The position numbers and the translations under genes were made by a program. From Arthrobacter sp. HY1533 (lineage in GTDB: Bacteria; Actinomycetota; Actinomycetes; Actinomycetales; Micrococcaceae): a stretch of 64,000 nt of DNA. Under the pieces are notes generated by a model. The model did not search any database, was not told where the DNA came from, and saw nothing but the letters and a program-made list of their open reading frames with translations. This document shows, one piece after another, positions 1 through 7,672 of this stretch (position 1 is the first letter of the stretch; every line of letters starts with the position of its first letter). The stretch spans positions 1-64,000 of the forward strand of contig NZ_JANKZF010000007.1 in the NCBI RefSeq assembly GCF_027568515.1. Direction: 5' to 3'.

Positions 1-127
1 ACCGCCTCAAGGACCACCAAATCGACTCACTACCCTCGACAAGAACCGAGAGTACGGCAGAATAGTTCCATCAACGTGGCTCACAATTCACCCCACAAAA
101 CGGCTCACTATTCGACCAGCGCTGACA
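1..127 (-). mobile_element. Terminal end of an IS21-type insertion sequence (partial)
   Basis: Read on the minus strand this stretch begins TGTCAGCGCTGGTCGAATAG, the kind of TGTCA-starting terminus used by IS21-family elements. Two related 17-bp direct repeats, GGCTCAC-A-ATTC at 77-93 and GGCTCAC-T-ATTC at 101-117, match the multiple terminal repeats that IS21 transposases bind. The body of the element would lie left of the window, so no transposase gene is visible. Assignment is by terminus style only; it could be a decayed solo end. Confidence 0.5.
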
Positions 128-432
128 CCCCAACGGCGCCAAGGCTACTGCTTGAATAGGCAAACCAAATTCCGTCCCCAGTGGCAGTTTTGAGCTGCGC
201 CTGAAGAGACGGGCCACAGGCGCATTCTGCCAGGGAGGAATCGCTCATGGTGCCGCAAGCGGTTTGGCCAGATGCTCGGTCGTACCCCACCTATCGCGGC
301 CCAGGAGATTGCCCATCAGCGTCGTCACGTTCGCAACCCCATTCTCGCGAAAAATAATATTTCCTATACTATTGACGCAAGATGCCTCGGGAGAGTTCCC
401 GAAGTGGCCTCATTCCATGATCGGAGACACCC
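128..432. other. Intergenic region with promoter for the 433 gene
   Basis: No convincing gene is seen between the IS-type end and the first CDS. A leftward 60-codon frame at 108-290 runs into the IS-type terminus, resembles no family I know and has no good ribosome site. The right half turns AT-rich at 350-373 and holds a probable promoter/operator for the downstream gene. Confidence 0.5.
351..373 (+). promoter_or_regulatory. Probable -10 box and operator-like motif before the 433 gene
   Basis: TATACT at 365-370 fits a -10 box in an otherwise GC-rich region and lies about 60 bases before the start codon. The surrounding TTCCTATACTATT shares the TTCCTATA core with the minus strand of 2451-2458, upstream of the ABC binding-protein gene, and ATACTAT with 7473-7487, upstream of a GntR gene. 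This suggests a shared GntR-type operator (inference). Confidence 0.4.
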
Positions 433-2376
433 ATGGCGGTCCGCCCGCAGTTCAGTCAGTTGCACATCGATTGCCCGGTTGAGGCACCCCGCTGGGCTGT
501 GCTGGAACGCGACATCATGGCCCGGCTGGATGCAGCGTCGGAAGAATTCGTTGCCCGCTACACCCGTGACGACGGCACCCTCATCTGGCGTGACGAGTGG
601 CCCGGCATGGACGGCTCCGACGATCCCTACGAGGCCTTCATGTACCTCGCACTGCTCTACAGCCTCGGCGGCAGCGAGCAGGTGTACGAGACCGCCCGCA
701 AGATGTGGGACATGATCACCTGGCAGTGGACCCAGTACGGTCAGATCGATCGCGAGTTCGACGGCTACTACGACTGGATGCACCACGGCGAGGCCAACCT
801 CTTCCACTACTTCTTTGGCCTGGCCAAGCCGTCATCACTTGTTGATCGCCAGCGTGCCGAGAACTTCGCCAAGATGTACAACGGCGAAGACCCGCTGGCG
901 CCCAACTACAACAAGGAACTCGGCATCATCACCGCCCCGCAGAGCGGCAGCCGCGGGCCGCGCCACGTGGTGACCGAAGAAGACCTGGACAGCCACCGCG
1001 GCGTGCTGGTGGACTACCTGCCGCCCTTTGAAGACATGGCGTCAGCCCCCTTCGACGAGGGTCGCGGCCGCGCCAACTGGCTGGACGACGACATCTTCGC
1101 CGAGGTCATCGAACTCATGAACAAGCGCACCACGCGCGGCGACGTTCCCCTCAACCTCAACGCCACCGGCCAGTTCGCCCACACCTTCATGTATTCCGGC
1201 GAGGAAAAGCACCGCACCTGGGTGCTTGAGTACCTGGGCCGCTGGGCGGCGCGCGCCGAGGCGAACCCCGAGGGCGTCATCCCCGACAACGTGGGGCTTT
1301 CCGGCGCGGTGGGGGAGTACCAGGACGGCAAGTGGTGGGGCGGCCACTACGGCTGGCGCTGGCCGCACGGCTTCCTCACCATCATTGAGCCCATCGTCAA
1401 CGCCGGCATGAACGCCTACCTCCTGACCGGCGACGACGCCCATCTGGATCTGGCCCGCAAGCAGCTCGACATCAACTTTGGCCTGGGCCGCGAGGAGAAC
1501 GGCAGCTGGGTTGTCCCGCACAAGCGCTTCGACAGCGGCTGGGGCGACTACCGCCCGGCCACGCCGTTCTACCCCGTGCACATGTGGGCGCGCACACTTT
1601 CTGCCGAGGACCAGAAACGCGTCGAACGCGTCCCGCGCTCAACTGACTGGGCCGAGGTTCTCGTCCCGCGCATTCCCTTCTCCGTCAAGCACTACAACGT
1701 CAACACCCTGGCCTGGTACGAGTACGCCCAGGGCCGCAACGCCGGCTACCCCGAGCGTGTGCTCGACGCCAACATCGAGCTGATCGAGCAGCAGCTCCAC
1801 CGCATGCGCTCCACCGACGGTGACCCGCGCGGCTGGGACACCATGACCCACATCCAGGGCTACCCCGACACCGTTTCCTTCCAGGTGGACGGCTACGCCA
1901 TCCACGCGTGGATGGAATTCAACCCCGTCTACTTCGAATCCCTCATCCAGCTCATGTGGGGAGCCCCGATGCACATCTCGCACGGCGGCTTCCAGCATGC
2001 GACGGTGCGCTATTACGACGGCGTGCTGAAGCGGCCGGGCCTGCCCGCCGACGTTGCCGCGCTGGTAGGCAAGATCGAACCTGAGGCCGTGACTCTCGAG
2101 CTGGTCAACATTGGCACCGAGACGCGCAGTGTTGTCATCCAGGCCGGCGGCTTTGGCGAGCACCAGTTCACCACTGCTGCCATCGTCAACGCGGACGGCT
2201 CGCTCGGTGAGGAAACCGCCGTCGACTCCCAGTGGCTGGAAGTGGTCGTTGAGCCGGGAAGCGGGGCCACACTTCGGCTCGGCACCGCGCGCTACGCCAA
2301 CGAACCCAGCTACCAGACCCCGTGGTCGCGCCGCGAGGATTGGGCGCCGCTCATCAAGGGCCGCAAGCGCTCGTAG
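433..2376 (+). CDS. Unrecognised 647-aa protein, probable alpha/alpha-toroid carbohydrate-active enzyme
   Basis: I do not recognise a named family. The protein has no signal peptide or membrane segment, so it is probably cytoplasmic. It is rich in Trp, Tyr, His and Asp, with motifs such as WWGGHYGWRWPHGF (near residue 295) and long helical stretches, as expected of a six-hairpin (alpha/alpha)6 glycosidase or polysaccharide-lyase fold followed by a short beta-rich C-terminal domain from about residue 535. It starts at ATG 433, preceded by GGAG at 423-426. A sugar ABC importer follows on the same strand and GntR regulators and sugar-acid enzymes lie beyond it, so cleavage of an imported oligosaccharide is plausible. 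Catalytic residues cannot be named. Confidence 0.6.
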   Translation: MAVRPQFSQLHIDCPVEAPRWAVLERDIMARLDAASEEFVARYTRDDGTLIWRDEWPGMDGSDDPYEAFMYLALLYSLGGSEQVYETARKMWDMITWQWTQYGQIDREFDGYYDWMHHGEANLFHYFFGLAKPSSLVDRQRAENFAKMYNGEDPLAPNYNKELGIITAPQSGSRGPRHVVTEEDLDSHRGVLVDYLPPFEDMASAPFDEGRGRANWLDDDIFAEVIELMNKRTTRGDVPLNLNATGQFAHTFMYSGEEKHRTWVLEYLGRWAARAEANPEGVIPDNVGLSGAVGEYQDGKWWGGHYGWRWPHGFLTIIEPIVNAGMNAYLLTGDDAHLDLARKQLDINFGLGREENGSWVVPHKRFDSGWGDYRPATPFYPVHMWARTLSAEDQKRVERVPRSTDWAEVLVPRIPFSVKHYNVNTLAWYEYAQGRNAGYPERVLDANIELIEQQLHRMRSTDGDPRGWDTMTHIQGYPDTVSFQVDGYAIHAWMEFNPVYFESLIQLMWGAPMHISHGGFQHATVRYYDGVLKRPGLPADVAALVGKIEPEAVTLELVNIGTETRSVVIQAGGFGEHQFTTAAIVNADGSLGEETAVDSQWLEVVVEPGSGATLRLGTARYANEPSYQTPWSRREDWAPLIKGRKRS

Positions 2377-2430
2377 CCCCGTGCGCACGGAGCCACTGGA
2401 GTGCCCGCGGAGCTTGCGAAAATCGAAGCA

Positions 2431-2460
2431 ATTAATATTGGCGCATAGGATATAGGAATC
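2431..2460. promoter_or_regulatory. AT-rich operator-like region before the binding-protein gene
   Basis: The 166-bp gap before the lipoprotein gene contains an AT-rich stretch, whose minus strand reads GATTCCTATATCCTATGCGC. The TTCCTATA core is shared with the region before the 433 gene. A possible -10 box TATGGT lies at 2474-2479. It is probably a regulator site of the neighbouring GntR proteins; untested. Confidence 0.35.
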
Positions 2461-2542
2461 GCCGAGATTCGTGTATGGTCAAGAACACACTAGGAGCGAA
2501 GGAGCCTTTCTTTCGTTCACTCACGGAACGAAAGGAAGCACC

Positions 2543-3847
2543 ATGAAGAAACGTTTTGCACTTGCTCTTCCGGTCGCGGCAGCGCTCATCCTCGGACTGG
2601 GTGCTTGCAGCCCGGGCAACGGTGGCGGCTCCGCCGGCGGCGACGCAGCCGGCAAGCCCGAGATCCTGGTTTGGGTGGATGCCACCCGCGAGCCTGCGGC
2701 GAAGACCTACAAGGCCGCCGTCGAGGGCAAGGTTGACGTCAAGATCGAGGTCATTGACCCGACAACGCTCATCTCGAAGATTCAGCTCTTCAACACCACC
2801 AAGAAGGGCTGGCCGGACGTGGTGTTCTCCGGCGCCCCTAACGACTTCGCCACCTGGGCGGACCCGGCCAACGGCTACGCAGCCCCGCTGAACGAGACCG
2901 TCTCCAAGGAAGTCCAAGACGGCTACGGCACGGCAAACGACTGGTGCAAGATCGACGGCAAGATCTACTGCCTGAAGAACGACCTCGCCCAGAACGTCCT
3001 CTGGTACGACACCAAGACCTTCAAGGAACTGGGACTCACCGTTCCCAAGACCATGGAGGAGTTTGCCTCCACGGCCATGAAGCTCAAGGGCACCGGCTAC
3101 ATCGCCGGCACAGTGGCCAACAACGCCCTCTTCAACGGCTTCCTGTGGCCCGCCGGCTGCTCCATGGCCGACGTCGTCGATTCCGGAACCATCCGCATCG
3201 CCCCCGGCTCCAAGGAATGCACGGAAGTCACAGACCTCCTGCAGCCCCTCGTTGACGCCGGCGTCATGGAAACCCAGGATCCCTTCGATGCAGGCTTCCT
3301 GAAGAAGTACCCGCAGGCCGGCAAGGTCGCCATGACCGTTGGCCCGTCATGGTTCGGCGAGTTCGTCTTCAAGCCCGCAGATTCCTGGGGCATCCCCGAA
3401 GGCCGCATGACAGCAGCCGAAATGCCCAAGTGGGCCGGCCAGGACAAGGCCTACTCCGGCGAATGGGGCGGCGGCGTGTGGGTCGCCTCCTCGCATGCGA
3501 AGTTCCCCCAGGCCGCGGCTGACGCCGTGAGCTTCCTCGCCACCGATGACTCGATCCAGAAGGATGCAGTCACCTACCCCGCCTACGGCCCCGCGCTGAA
3601 GGTGTGGAAAGAAAAGATCAGCGCCGACAAGTACTACGCTGCCGATCCCATCCCCGCGATGGCCGCCCAGGCCGAGCGCATCAGCCCGGCCGTGAAGCCG
3701 GTTCGCTTCAACGCAGACGGTGCGGTCACCTCCGTTCTGTCCACCCAGGTTATTGGTGGCGCAAAGCTCGCCACCGCCGTTACCGACTTCCAGAAGAACA
3801 TGGCACAGCTTGCCGAGGCTTCCGGATACAAGGTAGTAGCCAAGTAA
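2543..3847 (+). CDS. CUT1-type sugar ABC transporter substrate-binding lipoprotein
   Basis: This 434-aa extracellular solute-binding protein would deliver a sugar or oligosaccharide to the permease pair that follows. It starts at ATG 2543, 5 bases after the purine-rich site AAAGGAAG (2531-2538). Residues 1-23 form a lipoprotein signal ending in the lipobox LGAC, so the mature protein is anchored at the lipidated Cys. The rest looks like an SBP family 1 (MalE/UgpB-like) two-lobed protein, with YSGEWGGGVWVASSHAK typical of the C-terminal half. The gene order SBP-permease-permease lacks an ATPase; as in many actinobacteria, a shared MsiK-type ATPase elsewhere would energise it (known of the family, inferred here). 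Confidence 0.9.
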   Translation: MKKRFALALPVAAALILGLGACSPGNGGGSAGGDAAGKPEILVWVDATREPAAKTYKAAVEGKVDVKIEVIDPTTLISKIQLFNTTKKGWPDVVFSGAPNDFATWADPANGYAAPLNETVSKEVQDGYGTANDWCKIDGKIYCLKNDLAQNVLWYDTKTFKELGLTVPKTMEEFASTAMKLKGTGYIAGTVANNALFNGFLWPAGCSMADVVDSGTIRIAPGSKECTEVTDLLQPLVDAGVMETQDPFDAGFLKKYPQAGKVAMTVGPSWFGEFVFKPADSWGIPEGRMTAAEMPKWAGQDKAYSGEWGGGVWVASSHAKFPQAAADAVSFLATDDSIQKDAVTYPAYGPALKVWKEKISADKYYAADPIPAMAAQAERISPAVKPVRFNADGAVTSVLSTQVIGGAKLATAVTDFQKNMAQLAEASGYKVVAK

Positions 3848-3865
3848 CCACCCCCGGGCACGTTT

Positions 3866-3912
3866 CTGGAGGGCATGGACCAGCTCCATGCCCTCCAGGC
3901 CCGGGATTTTTC
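3866..3912 (+). terminator. Perfect 14-bp stem-loop between binding-protein and permease genes
   Basis: CTGGAGGGCATGGA (3866-3879) and TCCATGCCCTCCAG (3885-3898) pair perfectly around a 5-base loop, followed by a T-run at 3907-3911. The position between the SBP and first permease gene suggests a partial terminator or 3'-protecting hairpin that lets the binding protein be made in excess over membrane parts. Confidence 0.75.
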
Positions 3913-3932
3913 TTCTGGAAGGCACGTATTTG

Positions 3933-4829
3933 ATGGCACGCTCACGAGTCAAATGGCAAGGGACCCTTGCCGGTTCAATCATGTTCGCCCCGTATCTGAT
4001 CCTCCTGGTGGCATTCGGCATCGTCCCGGTGGTGATGGCGTTTGCGACGTCGTTGGGATCATCCCGGGCCAACCCCGCAGGTGGCCTGGCGAACTACCTG
4101 ACAGTGGTCACGGATTTCCGGTTCATGCCGGCGCTCATCAACGTAACCGTGTTTGTGCTGATCTACGTGCCGCTCATGGTGGTGGTTGTTGCCATCATGT
4201 CCCTGCTCCTTGACGCCATCCGCACCAAGTGGACCGTCAGCCTGCGCGCCGCCTACATTGTGCCGGCATCAATCTCCGGCGCCGTTTCCATCATGGTCTG
4301 GTACTTCATGCTGGAACCCACCTACAGCCCCTACCGCGACCTGCTGCACGCAGTGGGCATCACGCAGGGCTCCCAGATCTGGGCCAAGCCCAACCTCATG
4401 GTCATCTTTGTGCTCATGGCCTTCGCCACCGGCGCAGGAAACTGGATCATCGTCCAGTACGGATCTCTCCAGTCCATCCCGGACGACATCCTTGAGGCCG
4501 CCAGGATCGACGGCGCGAACGGCCTGCAGATCGCACTGCGCATCAAGTTGCCCCTCATCCAGAAATACCTGGTCTACATGGGCATCCTCACCTTTGCCGC
4601 CGGCCTCCAGGTGTTCGTTGAGCCGTACCTCATCTCCAGCAGCGTCTACACAGGCCTTGCCAAGGACTGGTCGCTGAATCAGTTGAGCTACGCCTTCGCC
4701 TTTGAATCCGGTGACCTTGCGGCAGCCAGTGCCCTCTCACTCATGCTGCTCCTTGTATGCGTGGTCTTTGCGCTCGTGGTCATCTTCAAGACCGACTTCT
4801 TCGAGGAATCAGGAGTGACCAAGAAATGA
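3933..4829 (+). CDS. Sugar ABC transporter permease (MalF/UgpA-like)
   Basis: A 298-aa inner-membrane permease, one half of the CUT1 translocation channel. About six hydrophobic helices are visible, and the cytoplasmic EAA loop is seen as EAARIDGANGLQIALRIKLP (about residues 190-209), the ATPase contact site. I chose ATG 3933 because GGAAGG lies at 3917-3922; an earlier in-frame ATG at 3888 falls inside the stem-loop and has no ribosome site. It overlaps the next permease by ATGA (4826-4829), indicating translational coupling. Confidence 0.9.
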   Translation: MARSRVKWQGTLAGSIMFAPYLILLVAFGIVPVVMAFATSLGSSRANPAGGLANYLTVVTDFRFMPALINVTVFVLIYVPLMVVVVAIMSLLLDAIRTKWTVSLRAAYIVPASISGAVSIMVWYFMLEPTYSPYRDLLHAVGITQGSQIWAKPNLMVIFVLMAFATGAGNWIIVQYGSLQSIPDDILEAARIDGANGLQIALRIKLPLIQKYLVYMGILTFAAGLQVFVEPYLISSSVYTGLAKDWSLNQLSYAFAFESGDLAAASALSLMLLLVCVVFALVVIFKTDFFEESGVTKK

Positions 4830-5782
4830 CGACGTCGACCCCCACCACGGAGCTGTCGGATGTACGCGCGGGGCTGGCCCCGGTGACGGCACGCGCCCCC
4901 AAGAAGATCCGGTTGGGCGCCCTCTCGGGCCGCACCGTTGTGTGGATCTTCCTGATCGGCTTTGCCCTGCTCAGCGTGATCCCCATGATTTGGCTCATCC
5001 TGGCGCCCTCCAAGACGTCGGTTGAGATCACCACCCTGCATCCCTTCGCCTTCGGATCGTTCCAGGGCTACGCGAACGCCTGGAACAACCTCATGGCGTT
5101 CCAGGATGGGCAGGTGCTCCAGTGGCTGTGGAACTCGGTCTGGTACACGGCGTTGATCGTTCTGATCTCCTGCGTGACGGCAATCCTGGCCGGCTACGCG
5201 CTCGCCACGGCACCCCTGCCGTTCCGCCGCGGGCTGTTGATCATCACGCTGATCGCCATGATTGTTCCGCCCGTTGCCCTGGTCCTCCCGCTCTTTCTGG
5301 AGATCACCGCCATTGGCCTGTATGACTCTCCATGGGCCATCATTCTCACGAGCTCGTTCTACCCCTTCGGCGTCTTTCTTGCTTACATCTACTTCACGTC
5401 CTCGATTCCCAAGGACCTGTATGAAGCAGCACGCATCGACGGTTGCGGAGAATTTGGCACCTTCATCCGGATCGCCCTCCCGCTGTCCAAGGGCCTGATG
5501 GGGATGCTGGCCTTCTTCAGCTTCACGGCGGCATGGGTCAACTTCTTCCTGCCCTACGTTTTTGTGAGCTCGGGCGAAGTCATGCCGCTGCCCGTTGGCC
5601 TGGGCGTGCTGTTCAGCTCCACACCGGCGCTGAACCCGGCCGTGGGCGCCACGATCCTGCCGATCCGCCAGCCCGAGATCGCCCTGGTGGGCCTGCTGGT
5701 CGCCATCCCGATTCTCCTGGTGTTCATCGCATCGGCGAAGTTCCTCACGCGCGGCGTTCTGGCCGGCGCCGTCAAGAGCTAG
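4826..5782 (+). CDS. Sugar ABC transporter permease (MalG/UgpE-like)
   Basis: A 318-aa second permease of the CUT1 importer. Six transmembrane helices and the EAA loop EAARIDGCGEFGTFIRIALP (near residue 208) are visible. The first 40 residues form a longer polar cytoplasmic tail than usual. The start ATG at 4826 overlaps the stop of the upstream permease, so no separate ribosome site is needed. The operon ends here at a bidirectional hairpin. Confidence 0.9.
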   Translation: MTTSTPTTELSDVRAGLAPVTARAPKKIRLGALSGRTVVWIFLIGFALLSVIPMIWLILAPSKTSVEITTLHPFAFGSFQGYANAWNNLMAFQDGQVLQWLWNSVWYTALIVLISCVTAILAGYALATAPLPFRRGLLIITLIAMIVPPVALVLPLFLEITAIGLYDSPWAIILTSSFYPFGVFLAYIYFTSSIPKDLYEAARIDGCGEFGTFIRIALPLSKGLMGMLAFFSFTAAWVNFFLPYVFVSSGEVMPLPVGLGVLFSSTPALNPAVGATILPIRQPEIALVGLLVAIPILLVFIASAKFLTRGVLAGAVKS

Positions 5783-5798
5783 TCTGCACTTGCACGCC

Positions 5799-5836
5799 AA
5801 TGGCCCCCTCTCTCCGCAAGGAGGGAGGCGGCCATT
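5799..5836. terminator. Bidirectional terminator hairpin with GCAA tetraloop
   Basis: A 17-bp stem (5799-5815 with 5820-5836; 15 Watson-Crick pairs and one wobble) closes a GCAA loop between two convergent genes, the permease and the GntR regulator. It has no long T-run, common in GC-rich actinobacteria. Confidence 0.65.
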
Positions 5837-5846
5837 CGCTTTGTGT

Positions 5847-6632
5847 CTAGGAACCGTTGCGCGCCCAGGAGCCGTTGAGCAGGCGGGCGCCCTGGAGGTT
5901 GCGCTCACGGGAGCCCTCAATGTGGGCCAGCATGAGGGCCTGTGCCCTGTCCGCGTCGCCGGCCAGGATGGCCTCGGCAATGTTGCTGTGTTCGCGGAAT
6001 GCGTGGAAGCCCGTGGCCGGCTCGTAGTAGAGCCCGAACAGCTCCTGATCCCCGTTTTCCGGGGCGGCATCTGAGGCGGTCTTGCGGTTTTGGTACAGGC
6101 GGAACAGGTGCAGGTGGCAGTGCATGCGCTCAAAGGCATCGCGGGCATAGTCGCTGCCGGAAACCTGCGCCACCAGTTCATGGAAGCGCTTGTCGTGCTC
6201 TGACATCTTGGCGTAGGCCTGTTCGACGTCGAGCTTCATGTACTCTTCCCCGCGCGCCAGCTCGGCCCTGATGGCCTCGGCGTCCTCAGGGGTGTGGCGT
6301 TGCGCGGCGTGCGCGGCCGACCACGGCTCGATGAGTGCACGGAACTGAAACAAGTCATCGACCTGCTCTGCCGTCAACAGCGCCGTCGCGGTGTAGCCGC
6401 GCAGCGGCTTCTTGGCCACGAGATCCTCGGACTCGAGCCGTGCCAGCGCCTCACGGACGGGTGTGCGGGAGACGTTGAGTTGCTTGGCGAGGGCATCGAT
6501 GTTGATGTTCTCGCCGGGGGCGATCTCATGGGTGAGCAGCAGTTCCATGATCTCGGCATGGATTTCATCCGAGAGCACCGACCGGGCCGGCAGTTTCACG
6601 GGTGTTGCGCCTGATTTGTAGCTGTTGATCAT
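5847..6632 (-). CDS. GntR-family regulator, FCD (FadR) subgroup, copy 1
   Basis: A 261-aa DNA-binding regulator. An N-terminal winged helix-turn-helix spans about residues 20-85 (LAKQLNVSRTPVREALARLE is the GntR signature). An FCD ligand-binding domain follows, with metal-ligand-type His residues in HDKRFHELV and in the C-terminal HIEGSRERN. Such proteins sense sugar acids or other carboxylates. It is closely related along its whole length to the next gene upstream, with shared MHCH-H--RLYQ-RK and HIEGSR motifs, so the two arose by tandem duplication. It probably controls the flanking sugar importer (inference from position). Confidence 0.9.
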   Translation of the reverse strand: MINSYKSGATPVKLPARSVLSDEIHAEIMELLLTHEIAPGENINIDALAKQLNVSRTPVREALARLESEDLVAKKPLRGYTATALLTAEQVDDLFQFRALIEPWSAAHAAQRHTPEDAEAIRAELARGEEYMKLDVEQAYAKMSEHDKRFHELVAQVSGSDYARDAFERMHCHLHLFRLYQNRKTASDAAPENGDQELFGLYYEPATGFHAFREHSNIAEAILAGDADRAQALMLAHIEGSRERNLQGARLLNGSWARNGS

Positions 6633-6667
6633 GATTGTCTCTTCCCCTGTTCGCCGCGCTGCACGGC

Positions 6668-7426
6668 TTAGGCGGTGCCCATCAGCTCTACTGCCGGAGC
6701 ATTGCGGATCCGGGATCCTTCGATGTGCTCGTACATCAATGCGTGTGCCATCTTGGCGTCGCGGGCGAAGATGGCCTGGGCGATCTTCGTGTGGCCCACG
6801 ACGGTAAGGAACCCCGTCTCCGGGCTGTAGAAATCCTTGAAAACAGTGGCCACGAACTCGGGGTTGGTCTGCTGCTCGATGGAGAAGCTCTTGCGCGCCT
6901 GGTAGAGGCGGGCCATGTGCATGTGGCAGTGCATGCGGGAGAGGGTGTCCTGCAGGTATCTGCTGCTGGATGCCTTGGCCACCAGCTCGTGGAACCGGGC
7001 GTCGTGGGCGCCCATGAGGTCATAGGCCGAGTCAAAGTCGGCCGCATCAATTTGCCTGGCCACGTCCAGTTCGGCCTGGATTGCCGCCGCGTCGGAGTCG
7101 GTGTGGAGCGTCGCTGCCCGCGATGCGCCCCACGGCTCGATGAGGGCCCGGAACTGGAACATGTCGTCCGTCTGCGCCGGGGTGAGCAATGGTGTTGCCG
7201 TGTAGCCGCGGAGGGGTTGCTTGACGACGAGGTTTTCCGACTCCAGGCTGGCCAGGGCCTCACGCACGGGAGTCTGGGAAACGTTCAAGTCGCGGGCCAG
7301 TGCATCAATGTTGATGTGCTCGCCCGGGGCGATCTGGTGGTTGACGATCAGGGCCAGGATGGCGTTGTGCGTCTCATCGGTGAGCACCGTCCGGCTCGCA
7401 CGACGCGGCGGTTTCTCGCTTGCCAT
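6668..7426 (-). CDS. GntR-family regulator, FCD (FadR) subgroup, copy 2
   Basis: A 252-aa paralogue of the regulator immediately downstream, in the same orientation with a 35-bp gap. The winged helix-turn-helix reads LARDLNVSQTPVREALASLE, and the FCD domain retains HDARFHELV and HIEGSRIRN. Both copies share the wing sequence KPLRGYTAT, so their DNA targets are likely similar while the effector pockets differ more. An AT-rich motif at 7473-7487 lies over its own putative promoter, consistent with autoregulation. Confidence 0.9.
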   Translation of the reverse strand: MASEKPPRRASRTVLTDETHNAILALIVNHQIAPGEHINIDALARDLNVSQTPVREALASLESENLVVKQPLRGYTATPLLTPAQTDDMFQFRALIEPWGASRAATLHTDSDAAAIQAELDVARQIDAADFDSAYDLMGAHDARFHELVAKASSSRYLQDTLSRMHCHMHMARLYQARKSFSIEQQTNPEFVATVFKDFYSPETGFLTVVGHTKIAQAIFARDAKMAHALMYEHIEGSRIRNAPAVELMGTA

Positions 7427-7472
7427 TGAGCCTTTCCCCTGCCTCGGGGCAACGTCAGCCCGTAACGATCCA

Positions 7473-7487
7473 AATACTATATTTTAG
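7473..7487. promoter_or_regulatory. Operator/-10-like AT-rich motif before GntR copy 2
   Basis: AATACTATATTTTAG stands out in GC-rich sequence. On the minus strand it contains TATAGT, a fair -10 box 50 bases before the GntR start. ATACTAT is shared with the promoter region at 351-373. Confidence 0.35.
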
Positions 7488-7531
7488 CATCCGGGGTGCG
7501 GAGAACTCAGTTGGGAAGGGCCGGACACGGT

Positions 7532-7672
7532 GATTGAGCCTGTCGAAATCCGGGTCTCGATAGGCTCGACCACCGTGGGTCTCGACGGGCTCGACCACCT
7601 GGGTCTCGACAGGCTCGACCACCTGGGTCTCGACAGGCTCGACCACCTGGGTCTCGACAGGCTCGACTACCG
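7532..7672. repeat. REP-like array: five 24-25-bp units plus one inverted partial unit
   Basis: Units of the type GGGTCTCGACAGGCTCGACC begin at 7552, 7577, 7601, 7625 and 7649. An inverted partial unit occupies 7532-7551. Each unit holds the quasi-palindrome TCGACAGGCTCGA. A single further copy lies at 36538-36560 and a degenerate one near 32500. These are extragenic palindromic repeats, not a CRISPR array, because there are no unique spacers. The array abuts the stop codon of the SDR gene. Confidence 0.8.

Noticed and set aside
108-290. 60-aa leftward open frame at the window start
   Set aside because: No ribosome site or family match, and it ends inside the IS-type terminus.
4688-6181. Minus-strand open frame of 497 codons
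   Set aside because: It runs antisense to the second permease and through the GntR gene in another frame; no domain seen.
7532-7672. CRISPR-like array
   Set aside because: Repeats are directly adjacent with no unique spacers, and no cas genes are present.
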